From Desmodesmus armatus (taxonomy: Eukaryota > Chlorophyta > Chlorophyceae > Sphaeropleales > Scenedesmaceae), in contig VIIQ02000679.1 in the NCBI GenBank assembly GCA_007449985.2, positions 15,001 to 79,000 on the forward strand: a stretch of 64,000 bases of DNA, written 5' to 3'. Below the pieces are notes generated by a model. That model ran no database searches. It was not told where the DNA came from and was given only the letters and a program-made list of their open reading frames with translations. Below, one piece after another: positions 11,101-19,502 of the stretch; the stretch's first letter is position 1, and every line of letters begins with the position of its first letter. Both the position numbers and the translations under genes were made by a program.

Positions 11101-12759
11101 GCTGCTAGCAGCAGCGGCAGCACAGCAGCACGTGCTCCGCAGCAGGGGAATGGCAGCAGTAGCAGCAGCAGCAGCAGCACACAAGGCAGCATCGAGCAGG
11201 CACTCAACATACGCCCGCTTTTTCCACTGCCGCAGCTGCAACACGAGCAGTACATGCGGGGACGGCGGTGCCTCCACCGCATAGTCGACACTCCGCCAGG
11301 CACCCCCTCCCACGTCTGCGTCACCATTCCGGGAGCAGAGGGGGCGCCGGGCCGCATCCTCGCAGTCTTCAACATTGTGTATGACGACGGCTGCAACTGG
11401 GGGCTGACGCACTATGTCTACGTCATGGCGCAGGGCATCAGGTTTGAGCGCAGGGAGATCAGCCTGCTGCAGAGCGACGGGAACAGCAGGCAGGTCATCA
11501 TAGGGATCACGGAGCCCCTGGACTTCATCTTCGCGCAGTACTCGCCGCGCCCGCTGCGCCTGCGCAAGCGACTGGCAGTGCTGCAGGGGGATGCCGGCGG
11601 GCTTTTCAACATCTGCCTGGGCACGGAGACGATGAAGGAGGTGTATGCATATGTGCACCCACTCTTCTCGCATCTCTGTTGGTACCCAGACGCACCCAGG
11701 GACTTCTCCCTGCTGCACGGCGTGCCAGTCACGCTCAGCTACCCAGACAGCACCTTCCTGCCTGGCCTGCCGCAGCAGGGAATCACCGCACAGGTACCTC
11801 TGTTGGGCTGGGAGCAGCAGCAGCCGCTGTCGGCTGCAGCGCAGCTGACCAGTCCACATGTGCACACAGTCCTGCTGGAGTCGGCTCCGACAAGCCTCTT
11901 GCTGCCTGCTCTTAGCGGAAGGCCTGCTAGCAGCTGCTCTAGCAGCTGCAGCGCCCCCGCTGCCGCAGCGGCAGCAGGAGTAGGGAGCAGCAGTGGAGCC
12001 ACAGGGTGCACAACACAGGCTGAGCCACAGCAGGCAGCGGCAGAGCCAGAGGCAAGCAGTGCCTCTGCTGCCGGAGAGGGGAGCGCGCAGGCAGGCACTG
12101 CCGCAAGCAGTGACGCAGCAGCACCGGCAGCTGGCACCGGCATCGACGGGTTTGACCCACACGGTGCCAGCAAGGCTGCCAGCACACCGCTGCTGCACTA
12201 CTGCAGTGTGGCTTTCGCACTGTTGGTGTGCATCCTCGCAGGCCTGTTCTACTTCCTGGTGGACAAGCCCCTCTTTGGGTGGCCCTCCGCCATCCTGCAG
12301 CGCCTGCTGGCAGCAGCCAACCTGCCAGTTTGGCAGCCAGACCCCAAGGCGCTGCCAGTGACACCCAGCACACGCGGTAGGCGTGTCTGCAAGCCCAACC
12401 ATGCAGGCACGCCCAGCCGCAAGCGCCGGCACAGCCAGCAGCGGGACGGCAGCAAGTGGGCACACTATGCGGCGCGCATGCGGCAGTGGTGTGGCAGCCG
12501 CCACACCTTCAGTGGCAGCGCTGTGTTCGCACGGCTGGCGCTCTTCCTGCTGCTGCTGTTCACGTCCTGCACAGTGACAGCTTCAGCCATGCAGCTGCCC
12601 TCGGCGCTGGGCATGGGTGGCTCCCTCAGCAGCAGCCTGCAGCGCATGCAGCTCAGCACAGCCGACCATGGGCTGGCTGAGCAGGCCATGCAGCTGCTGG
12701 GACACGAGCTTGGCTCCCTTCACCGCGGTTGTTTTCGCAGCTGCGGGGCAACAGGATGA
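8194..12759 (+). CDS. gag: Gag-protease-like polyprotein of the retroelement
   Basis: The frame is open from 8,140 (after a TAG) to a TGA at 12,757. No ATG occurs before codon ~160, so 8,194 (a GTG) is only nominal and the true N-terminus may come from a spliced LTR exon. In order: a Ser/Ala/Gln-rich N-terminus; a helical capsid-like region at about nt 9,220-9,570 (LELWWAAMALQFRF ... LQQVLQELQEFEQH); Gln-rich linkers; a knuckle-like Cys/His cluster at about 10,243-10,300 (CGLCGF...GHPPHATC); a retropepsin-like segment at about 11,360-11,670 with VYDDG in the place of D[S/T]G, a flap-like QSDG and a closing CLGTE; then two hydrophobic segments at about 12,197-12,262 and 12,532-12,591. The family role is capsid assembly and polyprotein cleavage. 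The DDG active site and membrane segments are unusual. Host genes nearby do not share its Gln/Ser/Ala homopolymer content. Confidence 0.85.
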   Translation: MPGRRPATRSSAQLPQQAGSLHDQLLAIQQAAALRAQQELAATQPLPPSPAAGGSLASGAESATASDASSEEEEFTTPASQPAFFQRTASSTSSAVLDRELNRLAELLGLSQLGTGAAASPSSSAAPTPRQLHFGSAAPQQAAAESVLAAQLSLHLPAASSMDLSGLVAALAGGSGGRAVAYAGQPGQPFGDFQQQQRNEILKLRSKRLEQSIPFELLVQTVISHLASNSSAHTAAVATLADLQHYQTQATRGFFPPAKLPPATLERIKLVHGVVPAAQLEAIITSVLGEVSKPIEDAARVHAGGNRLATEVGQPAREAVAADPLGAQQQQPAAAEAKVTVGGLTYDPHLALLELWWAAMALQFRFAGEAELKRLMEMRAPGSQGPLSLPAWMEAVQRLFSYVQHLPLCTQELPFLAFIQGLNDEELRQQGQRYYSNNRNATLQQVLQELQEFEQHRVGVRVTDTVATAYGMQPTTPGAAAGNSSSASGAAQPAAGGAGASSSTQQSDTAHTYNKLYNNGQVKSCLAQKGMQQPAIEAHLKAMKASLRNPSAPAASCCLPQHSIFTSNVRPHTNQECRVQLRQQQEQQQSQQAQQTQAQMQQLLATLQHAPQGMAGQALGPTPYQQPPVLQLSDASVQQLTNSITALLAHQAAAGMPVQTPRSVVPQGGGGRMQQQQQQRSSGPCGLCGFRLGHPPHATCYCADPATAYRNRADWRPSSATLPQGVMRYVQACVAGGLQLRLHNVGPQVQQLLNEGRFNPQEREAIRQSLQQPAQALLAALGAPPMQPPPAQQLLPAPGPQQQQQPLMLPAPPYAAAAQQPAAQPSSSSSSSTYPAYQQYDSNLFYSLTALSGSFHTTDLQQSLAFAAETRGQARSRLAELVGFVPKGATAPDPNTAAGGRHQGVQATQQQPSSSSSSGMLQGTLDTATIVSVLRQLVTMPTGEVVQLLFTVFAQTSHSRDQGAAAVAAAASSSGSTAARAPQQGNGSSSSSSSSTQGSIEQALNIRPLFPLPQLQHEQYMRGRRCLHRIVDTPPGTPSHVCVTIPGAEGAPGRILAVFNIVYDDGCNWGLTHYVYVMAQGIRFERREISLLQSDGNSRQVIIGITEPLDFIFAQYSPRPLRLRKRLAVLQGDAGGLFNICLGTETMKEVYAYVHPLFSHLCWYPDAPRDFSLLHGVPVTLSYPDSTFLPGLPQQGITAQVPLLGWEQQQPLSAAAQLTSPHVHTVLLESAPTSLLLPALSGRPASSCSSSCSAPAAAAAAGVGSSSGATGCTTQAEPQQAAAEPEASSASAAGEGSAQAGTAASSDAAAPAAGTGIDGFDPHGASKAASTPLLHYCSVAFALLVCILAGLFYFLVDKPLFGWPSAILQRLLAAANLPVWQPDPKALPVTPSTRGRRVCKPNHAGTPSRKRRHSQQRDGSKWAHYAARMRQWCGSRHTFSGSAVFARLALFLLLLFTSCTVTASAMQLPSALGMGGSLSSSLQRMQLSTADHGLAEQAMQLLGHELGSLHRGCFRSCGATG

Positions 12760-15022
12760 GGAGCAGCAGGTGCACTGGTACAAGGCAGATCCCTCTGCCT
12801 TGGACCAGCTGGGGACAGAGGGGGAGACCGACGAGCCGTATGACTCTCGCTGGTCAGTCAACCCTGAGGGGAAGCAGATTTTGGGTAACCACCCAGCAGC
12901 AACAGATGCAGAGAAGGGCAGGCTGCTGCAGATTCTCACAGATCTGCGGCAGGCCTTTGCCTACTCCCTCAAGGATCTGCCGGGTTATTCAGGGGTGTTG
13001 GGGCCTGCCCACTTCGACCTGAAGGAAGACAAGCCGATGTGGCAGGCGCCCAGGCAGTACACAGACGAGGAACTGGGGGTGGGCGACAGCAAAGTGCAGG
13101 AAATGCTAGAGGGGAACATCATCTATGAGGTGCCAACCACCGTCCGGCATGCCTCAGCGCCGACGCTGCCCATGAAGCGCGCGCCTGACGGCAGCTGGAC
13201 GGACAAGCGGTTTGCCATTGACATGCGGCATGTCAACAGCAACACAGTGCCAGACCGCTATGGCATGCCGCTGCCAGAGGACCTGTTCCGGCGCATGCGG
13301 GGCGCCAAGGTCCTCTCGAAGCTTGATTGCCGTAGCGGCTTCTTTCAGATAGAGTTAGACTTACCTAGTCAGCTGCATACGGTGTTCCACTGGCGCGGCA
13401 AGTGCTATGCCTTCCGCCGCCTGCCGTTTGGGCATGTGTCAGCTACAGCAATATTTCAGCGCAGGATGGAGCGGGAACTGCAGGCAGCGGGGTTGGCAGA
13501 CAGGTGCTGTGTCTTTGTAGATGACATCTGTATCTACACCGACACAGTGGAGGAGCACTTGCAGGTGCTGCAGCAACTGTTGCAGCACTTGCACAAGGTG
13601 GGGCTTCGTGTGCACCCAGCCAAGAGCATCCTGCTCACAGACTGCCTGCCCTACCTGGGGCACCTGGTCACAGCTACAGAGCTCAAGCCCGACCCAGCGA
13701 AGGTAGCAGCCATGGTCGCACTACCAGCACCCAACAGCGTGAAGCGCCTGCAGGCCCACCTCGGGCTCTTTAATTACTACAGGTGTTACATCCCCTTCTT
13801 CAGTCACGCAGCGCAGCCGCTTTACGCACTGCTGCGCAAGGGGGCGCAGTTTGTGTGGGGTGACGAGCAGCAGCAAGCATACCAGCAGCTCAAAGCTGCG
13901 CTCACGCAGCCAGGGCTTGCGCTGCGCCAGCCTGACCCCAACAGGCCCTTCCGTCTGTACACAGACTGGAGCTGCAACGGCATAGCGGCAGTGCTGCACC
14001 AGCAGGATGACTCAGGGCAGGAGCACCTGGTGGCATGCGTCTCCAGGTCGCTCAATGACGCAGAGAAGCAATACCCCGCCTGGAAGGGTGAGCTTTTAGC
14101 AGCAGTATTCGGGATACGGGCCTTCAGGCCCTACCTCATCTCGCGGCAGTTTCAGCTGCTGACGGACCACCGCGCGCTGCTGTGGATGCTCACACAGAAA
14201 GCACCCACAGGGCAGCTGGCGCGGTGGATCCTCAGCATCTCTGAGTACCAGTTTGATCTGGTGCACAGGGCCGGCAGCAGCAACCCAGCAGACCTACCCA
14301 GCAGGGAGCCAGTGGCCTGTGCAGCGGACTGGACAGGTAGCAGGCAGGACTCAGGGCCGCCCCAGTGCGCCACACCAGCAGTCTACCTCCCTAATGGTAC
14401 ACCCGACCGCACCTCCTACAGCGAGCAGCTGCTGGAGGAGTACATCAAGCAGCAGCAAACAACACAGCACTCTTCAGCAGCGGAGCAGTGGTGGCGCTCG
14501 CTGCTGGCTTGCATGGCGCTGGCTGACCCCCGTGTCGCGCCGGCGCCCCGGCCAAGCGAACTGCTGGCTGCTGCTGCGGGTGACACCAAGCCCAACGCAG
14601 CAGCCCAGCAATTCCACCAACTCTGTGCCCTTTCAGCCATCAGTGCTGCTGCCAGCGCAGGGATCGATCACTATGATCCTGTTGCTGCTGTAGCAGCACC
14701 ACTGCTGGGGGGGGGTACAGGTGCCTCTTTTTCGCAGCCTGCTGCCAGGCAGCAAGCAGCAGAGGTGCAGCAGCAGCAGTCAGCAGCTGCACCACAGCAG
14801 CAATCACCGGCAGCGGCGCAGCAAGCAGCAGTGCACACGCAGCCCGAGCACCCTGCCAGGGCCTGGCCACAGCAAAGGCTCGTCCAAGCAGCCGCCAACT
14901 GGGTAGCGCAGCCTGCAGCAGGCCAGTTCCTGCTGCCGCAGCAGCAGTGGATGCACCGCCGCTGCCAGGGCTATACCACGGCGGGCCTGACCCAGCAGGT
15001 GTCAGGCAAACAGCACAGTTGA
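12617..15022 (+). CDS. pol: Reverse transcriptase-RNase H of the retroelement
   Basis: The frame is open from 12,578 and lies +1 relative to Gag, overlapping it by up to 182 nt. The nominal start 12,617 is GTG and the first ATG is at 12,668. RT motifs appear in order: AIDMRHVNSNT, LSKLDCRSGFFQIEL (first catalytic Asp), FRRLPFGHVSATAIFQ, and FVDDI (the YxDD box, about nt 13,515), then YLGHLV. RNase H follows with YTDWS (about 13,957), the WKGELLAAVFG Glu, LTDHRALLWM and NPADLPSR, so all four acidic residues are present. The tail is a Gln/Ala-rich linker. It should make the element's cDNA and remove template RNA. Expression probably needs +1 frameshifting, splicing or reinitiation; I saw no decisive slippery site. 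Confidence 0.92.
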   Translation: MAPSAAACSACSSAQPTMGWLSRPCSCWDTSLAPFTAVVFAAAGQQDEEQQVHWYKADPSALDQLGTEGETDEPYDSRWSVNPEGKQILGNHPAATDAEKGRLLQILTDLRQAFAYSLKDLPGYSGVLGPAHFDLKEDKPMWQAPRQYTDEELGVGDSKVQEMLEGNIIYEVPTTVRHASAPTLPMKRAPDGSWTDKRFAIDMRHVNSNTVPDRYGMPLPEDLFRRMRGAKVLSKLDCRSGFFQIELDLPSQLHTVFHWRGKCYAFRRLPFGHVSATAIFQRRMERELQAAGLADRCCVFVDDICIYTDTVEEHLQVLQQLLQHLHKVGLRVHPAKSILLTDCLPYLGHLVTATELKPDPAKVAAMVALPAPNSVKRLQAHLGLFNYYRCYIPFFSHAAQPLYALLRKGAQFVWGDEQQQAYQQLKAALTQPGLALRQPDPNRPFRLYTDWSCNGIAAVLHQQDDSGQEHLVACVSRSLNDAEKQYPAWKGELLAAVFGIRAFRPYLISRQFQLLTDHRALLWMLTQKAPTGQLARWILSISEYQFDLVHRAGSSNPADLPSREPVACAADWTGSRQDSGPPQCATPAVYLPNGTPDRTSYSEQLLEEYIKQQQTTQHSSAAEQWWRSLLACMALADPRVAPAPRPSELLAAAAGDTKPNAAAQQFHQLCALSAISAAASAGIDHYDPVAAVAAPLLGGGTGASFSQPAARQQAAEVQQQQSAAAPQQQSPAAAQQAAVHTQPEHPARAWPQQRLVQAAANWVAQPAAGQFLLPQQQWMHRRCQGYTTAGLTQQVSGKQHS

Positions 15023-18009
15023 ACACAGGCTCAGTAGCACCCACATTCTTCCCTGCAGCACTGCAGCACGGGGTGGTGCTCTATGAGCCATTCGGGGGCT
15101 TGTGTGCAGGTCTAGAAATGGTGCTGCGCTCAGGGCTGCGAGTAGTGACCTACTACTACTCGGACATAGACCCTAAGGCACAGCGGGTGATGCAGCACCG
15201 GGTGCAGCAGTTGCAGCACCTCTACCCGGGGCAGCTATCACCAGCTGCGCTGCAGCACACACTCAGCACCTTCCCAGCGGACGTGCAGCAGGTCTCCACC
15301 AGCAGCATCCGGGCAGCAGCCAGCCGCCACCCCACAGCACAGTGGTTGGTGGTGGCAGGTTGGCCCTGCCAGGACTTCTCAGCCGCTGGCAGCTCAGCAG
15401 GGCTGCAAGGGAGCAGGGCGCAACTGCTGTACGATGTCGTGCGCATCATCGGCACCCTGCAGCAGCTCATGCCCCTACAACCCCCAGGGTACGTGCTTGA
15501 GAACGTTCCGATGCAGCTGCATCCAGATGCTCGCATAGCCAGGGCAGATTTTCAGCAGGTTTGCAGCCTAATAGGACTGCCAGTCCTGGTAGACGCAGCG
15601 CAGTTTGGGAGCCTAGCGCACCGGCTGCGCAACTTCTGGGTCAACATCTGTGTCCCCAAACAGCTAGCGGGGGCTATCAGTCAGGCCTGCAGGCCAGCAG
15701 GTCGCACAGTGCAACTGGCACTGTTGCCTTCAAGGCAGGCACAGCCAGTCACGCGGGGTGACCAGCCACCCCAGTATCAGTGTAACACTCCCGGGCAGCA
15801 ACGCGCAGCTTGGCCTACACTGATGAGCAGGCGCGGTTCGTACGCATTTCGCCCACAGCAGCCTGGTAGCGTCTGGGACACCTCTGTCCCCGCCTCGCCC
15901 AGGTGGGCAGAGCCTGCAGCTGTTGAGCGCGAGGTAGCACTAGGCCTTCTGCCTGGCAGCACCGCTGCAGCGGGGTTGTCAGAGGGGGACAGGTGCGCCT
16001 CGCTAGGGCAGTGCATAGACGCAAATGCACTGCAGGGTATCATGGCCATCAGCATGGCATGGTGGCAGTACTTTGCTGCACCAGGCAGCGGCTCAGGCCC
16101 AGGGCCTGCCGCACAAGGGATTGGCGCTTGGGGGGGAGCAGCCGCTGCAGCGCCAACAGCAGCGGCGCTCACCAGCCCTAGCCCTGCAGCTGCTGCGACC
16201 AGCAGCGGCGCAGGGGCGGGCAGTGGGGTGTCTTGCAACTGGCAGGCGCTCCTCACACAGCTCACAGCCTGCGCAGCACAGGAGGCGCTCACAACAGGCA
16301 GCAGCACGGCTGAGATCTGGCTTGATCACCCGGCCCTCAGCTACCTGCAGTCTGGTCAAATGCCCTCCGACAGCAACAGCAAGGAGAAGACCAGGGTACA
16401 GCAGCGTCTCAAGCTTTACCGCTGGGATGCTGCTCAGCAGCATCTGCTGCGAGTGCAGCAGGACGGCAGCACACGCATTGTGCCTAAGCCAGACCAACGC
16501 CTGCCGCTTATTCAGCAGCAGCACGAGCGGTGTGGGCACTTTGGCGTACGCAGGACTGCAGCATTGCTTGCCACCAAGTACTGGTGGCATGGCTTGCTTG
16601 CAGACACTGCTGCAGTTGTCGGCCGCTGCCAGCACTGCAGTAGGGTGCAGGCCAGCTTCAGCAGCAAGGGGAACAGGGCTGAGCTGCAGTCCATCCCTAT
16701 AAGCAGCATGGGGTTCCGCTGGCACGTAGACCTCGCTGGGCCGTTTCCAGAGAGCCAGCGCGGCTCTCGGTACGTGCTCGTAGCGATTGAGGCGTTCAGC
16801 AAGTGGTTGGAGGTTGTCCCAATCCCCAATAAGGAGCCCAGCACAGTCGCATACGCCTTCCTGCACCATGTGCTGGCCAGGTTTGCAGCACCGGGGCAGG
16901 TTGTCAGCGACAATGGGGTGGAGTTTACCGAGGGGGAGTTTGCACAGCTCTTGGGGGACAGCTTCATAGATCACTGCACCACCTCACCTGCCCACCCTCA
17001 GGCCAATGGGCAGGCAGAGAAGGCTGTGGACATCGTCAAGCGCGCCCTGCGCAAGATGTGTCTGCAGCGGCACAAGCTTGACGACTGGGACACTGACGTC
17101 GCCTGGCTTACCCTGGGGTATAGGTGCAGCCCTCACAGCAGCACAGGGTTCACACCCTACGAGCTGCTGTTCGCCAGGCGGCCGGTAGTGCCCCCAGCAG
17201 TACGCAGCGGCTTGCAGCAGCCGCTGCAGTTTGATGACCCTGCAGTAGCAGCAACAGACCTTTTGCAGCGCCGGGAACTCGTACAGCGCCTCTGCCCTGA
17301 GGCGCTCGAGAATCTCAGCATCGCGCAGCACCGGGACCAGCGCCGCTATGCAGTGGTCAGGTCCAAGGGTTACCAGCCACGCATGTACCGGTTCCAGCCA
17401 GGGGACTATGTGTACACACAGCAGTTGCAGCGACACAGTACGCTGCAGCCGCAGGCGAAGCCCAGCATTCTCAGGGTCAAGCAGGTCCTGCCGTCAGGGG
17501 TGCTGCAGTTGCAGGGCAAGTGCGGCCGCACAGCAGAGGTCCACAGCGACCACTGCGCGCCCTGCCACCTGCCGCACTTGGATGGGGAGGTTGACCCTCT
17601 GCTGGTGGATGATGTGGACCACATCGTGTGTGAGTGTGTGGAGGAGGGCTACACCTCAGCAGATGCAGCAGCACGGGAGCAGCAGCGTCAGCTCATTCAG
17701 GGTGAGGCGCAGCGCCCAGTGCTGTTCCCTTCTGCAGCCATGCGTCGCAGGGATGACACAGCAGCAGGGTTGGATGGCAGGTTGCTGCTCAAGAGCAAGC
17801 ACGACCCAGCAACGGGACTGCCAGCCAGCTACTGGGGCAGGGTGCACTACCGTGGGGCGCAGTACAGGCCCTACTACTTCCTGGTTGTGTATCAGGATGG
17901 TGCTACCCAGGAAGCCACCCGGCGGGCACTCACCAAGTGGCTCATGCCGGCTGGTACGCAGCTGCCCTCAGCAGTGGCGATCCCTGCGCCGCCATCCCTG
18001 GAACAGTAG
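14947..18009 (+). CDS. C5-cytosine DNA methyltransferase-integrase fusion of the retroelement
   Basis: A 1,020-codon frame, -1 relative to RT and overlapping it; 14,947 is GTG and the frame is open further upstream. Residues ~45-370 form a C5-cytosine methyltransferase: motif I YEPFGGLCAGLE (~46), II YYSDIDP, IV GWPCQDFS with catalytic Cys ~141, VI YVLENVP (~185), VIII QFGSLAHRLRNFW (~219) and a motif X-like LGQCIDANAL (~353). An Ala/Ser/Pro linker follows. The integrase has an HHCC zinc finger (HERCGH ... CQHC, ~526-562) and catalytic D595, D655 and E691, an exact DD35E. A basic domain with YRFQPGDYVY and a further C-terminal block (RPYYFLVVYQDG) close it. The methyltransferase is uninterrupted, so it is probably active. 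Domain order RT-RH-MT-IN differs from ordinary Gypsy elements. Confidence 0.93.
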   Translation: MDAPPLPGLYHGGPDPAGVRQTAQLNTGSVAPTFFPAALQHGVVLYEPFGGLCAGLEMVLRSGLRVVTYYYSDIDPKAQRVMQHRVQQLQHLYPGQLSPAALQHTLSTFPADVQQVSTSSIRAAASRHPTAQWLVVAGWPCQDFSAAGSSAGLQGSRAQLLYDVVRIIGTLQQLMPLQPPGYVLENVPMQLHPDARIARADFQQVCSLIGLPVLVDAAQFGSLAHRLRNFWVNICVPKQLAGAISQACRPAGRTVQLALLPSRQAQPVTRGDQPPQYQCNTPGQQRAAWPTLMSRRGSYAFRPQQPGSVWDTSVPASPRWAEPAAVEREVALGLLPGSTAAAGLSEGDRCASLGQCIDANALQGIMAISMAWWQYFAAPGSGSGPGPAAQGIGAWGGAAAAAPTAAALTSPSPAAAATSSGAGAGSGVSCNWQALLTQLTACAAQEALTTGSSTAEIWLDHPALSYLQSGQMPSDSNSKEKTRVQQRLKLYRWDAAQQHLLRVQQDGSTRIVPKPDQRLPLIQQQHERCGHFGVRRTAALLATKYWWHGLLADTAAVVGRCQHCSRVQASFSSKGNRAELQSIPISSMGFRWHVDLAGPFPESQRGSRYVLVAIEAFSKWLEVVPIPNKEPSTVAYAFLHHVLARFAAPGQVVSDNGVEFTEGEFAQLLGDSFIDHCTTSPAHPQANGQAEKAVDIVKRALRKMCLQRHKLDDWDTDVAWLTLGYRCSPHSSTGFTPYELLFARRPVVPPAVRSGLQQPLQFDDPAVAATDLLQRRELVQRLCPEALENLSIAQHRDQRRYAVVRSKGYQPRMYRFQPGDYVYTQQLQRHSTLQPQAKPSILRVKQVLPSGVLQLQGKCGRTAEVHSDHCAPCHLPHLDGEVDPLLVDDVDHIVCECVEEGYTSADAAAREQQRQLIQGEAQRPVLFPSAAMRRRDDTAAGLDGRLLLKSKHDPATGLPASYWGRVHYRGAQYRPYYFLVVYQDGATQEATRRALTKWLMPAGTQLPSAVAIPAPPSLEQ

Positions 18010-18178
18010 CATGCCGCCTTAGGGCCGCAGCTGCACACCAGGGGAGGCTGCACTGGGAGGGCTGGGATGGATGGTTGGGGTTTTGTGGTATGTGTATCCT
18101 CATTTTTCAGGGCTGCTTTCACTTGTTTTGTTTTGGGATGTTTTTTGCCTCTGATTGCAATGTGCATGCAGGTGCGGC

Positions 18179-18793
18179 ATGGCAGCCGTCACTGCAGGTG
18201 TGGAGGCGTACGTGGTGCAACCACGAGCCTTTGGCTTGCTGGAGCCTGTGACAGCCCATCTGGAGGTTGTGCGCAGCGTGGATGTCGGTTTGTTTTTATC
18301 AGGAGAGGGAGCTGCCCTCCTGGATTTCAGGGAGCAGCAGGTAGTTTTCCCAGGTAGCATTCCGTTGGGGGCTGCTGTGGGGGATGCTTTGGGTTTGCGG
18401 CGTTTGGCGCCAGGGGAGCAGGAGCCAGTGCGGTTAGTACTGGCATACTGCTGCCCAGAGGGAGTGCTCAGGAGTCCATACTTTGGGTCTGCAGTCCGTG
18501 CCTCTATGCAGGACAGCAGTAGTCTGAGCAGGTTAGGCTTTGCTGAGGACGCGCATGTTCTCTCTGGTGGTGATGTGAGCACCATTTTGCACGCTCACTG
18601 TGAGAGCCTGGCAGCTGCAGGTGAGCTGCCAGCCAGCCTTATCACACGCATCAGCCGGTGTAAGCTGGTTACAGGCTTGCAGGGGGTGGGGATTGAGGAG
18701 CTGATTGTGCTGGTGCACCTCAACCCATACATGGGGAGGCATGTGCTGCCTGCAATTGTGACAGCAGGAGTGGTTGTGATCCCTGCTGTGTAG
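18179..18793 (+). CDS. Fourth ORF of the retroelement, unknown function
   Basis: A 204-codon frame from a true ATG at 18,179 to TAG, lying between integrase and the 3' LTR, where other LTR elements place env or accessory genes. It has no signal peptide and no clear membrane segment, so it is not an obvious envelope. It has alternating hydrophobic strands (VRLVLAYCCPEG, EELIVLVHLNP) and codon use like the rest of the element. A pyrimidine-rich stretch ending TGCATGCAG (to ~18,170) sits just before the ATG and looks like a 3' splice site, so it may be made from a spliced subgenomic RNA. I do not recognise a family. Confidence 0.65.
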   Translation: MAAVTAGVEAYVVQPRAFGLLEPVTAHLEVVRSVDVGLFLSGEGAALLDFREQQVVFPGSIPLGAAVGDALGLRRLAPGEQEPVRLVLAYCCPEGVLRSPYFGSAVRASMQDSSSLSRLGFAEDAHVLSGGDVSTILHAHCESLAAAGELPASLITRISRCKLVTGLQGVGIEELIVLVHLNPYMGRHVLPAIVTAGVVVIPAV

Positions 18794-19502
18794 AGTATTG
18801 TGTGTTGAAGAGTGAGCAGCATTGGTCTGCAGCGTTGGTCTGCACAACAGATGAACACAGTTTGGTGGTTGGTGGGCAATTTGCACATGCCCAGTTGTCG
18901 TCTATAGGCATCCAGTTTGACCATTCATGCAGCATGGGACCGCATGTACCGTTTTTTCTCACTTTTTCAGTGCCTTCGGGGCACGCCACTGACAGGATGC
19001 AGTGCTAAGGGTGCATGCAGTGCCCGGCTTGTGCTCATCCGCAGGGCTTCTGCACAGTTGTGTCTTAGCCAGAACCCAGCCAAGTGTCTGGCTGTTACTT
19101 TGGTGCAGTTGTGCTAGGGTTTGTGCACCTTTTTCTGGGTTTTGGTGTGCATGCCACATGCATGTGCATTTGCACTCGCATGTAGTCCTGGCTGATACTT
19201 GTCTTGGTTTGGAGGGTAGGCATTTGTTCAGCATACTCTGATGCTTGGCCGAGTTTGCTGTGCACGTTGCTGCATGCCCTTGGTCTCCCGCATCAACGTG
19301 GGGGGGGTATCAGCAGTAAACACTCAGCAACACCCAAGCAGTATGAGCTCTCTTCTTTTTTCCTCAGTTGTATGTACGTGCACAGTTGTACTCTCATTCA
19401 ATGCATGCAAGTCACACTTCAGTGCACAGCACAGCATAAGCATATGCATCAGCAAGGGCAGGAGCAGGGTGATACGACGCTGATGTCAGCATACACGTCA
19501 GC
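18794..19502 (+). other. Retroelement 3' untranslated region
   Basis: T- and G-rich, without a supportable ORF. A purine-rich stretch (GCAAGGGCAGGAGCAGGG, ~19,452-19,469) lies about 35 bp before the 3' LTR. It could be a polypurine tract but is not adjacent to the LTR as expected. Confidence 0.5.

Noticed and set aside
10825..12504. 559-codon open frame on the minus strand
   Set aside because: Exactly antisense to the Gag-protease frame; its Cys/Arg-rich composition is the mirror of a CAG-rich coding strand and it has no domain.
8194..12759. CAG/GCAGCA repeats as a possible CRISPR or satellite array
   Set aside because: They are in-frame Gln/Ser/Ala codons within Gag, without spacer-repeat periodicity.
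16093..16974. Long minus-strand frame
   Set aside because: Antisense to the integrase region, which has all catalytic residues on the plus strand.
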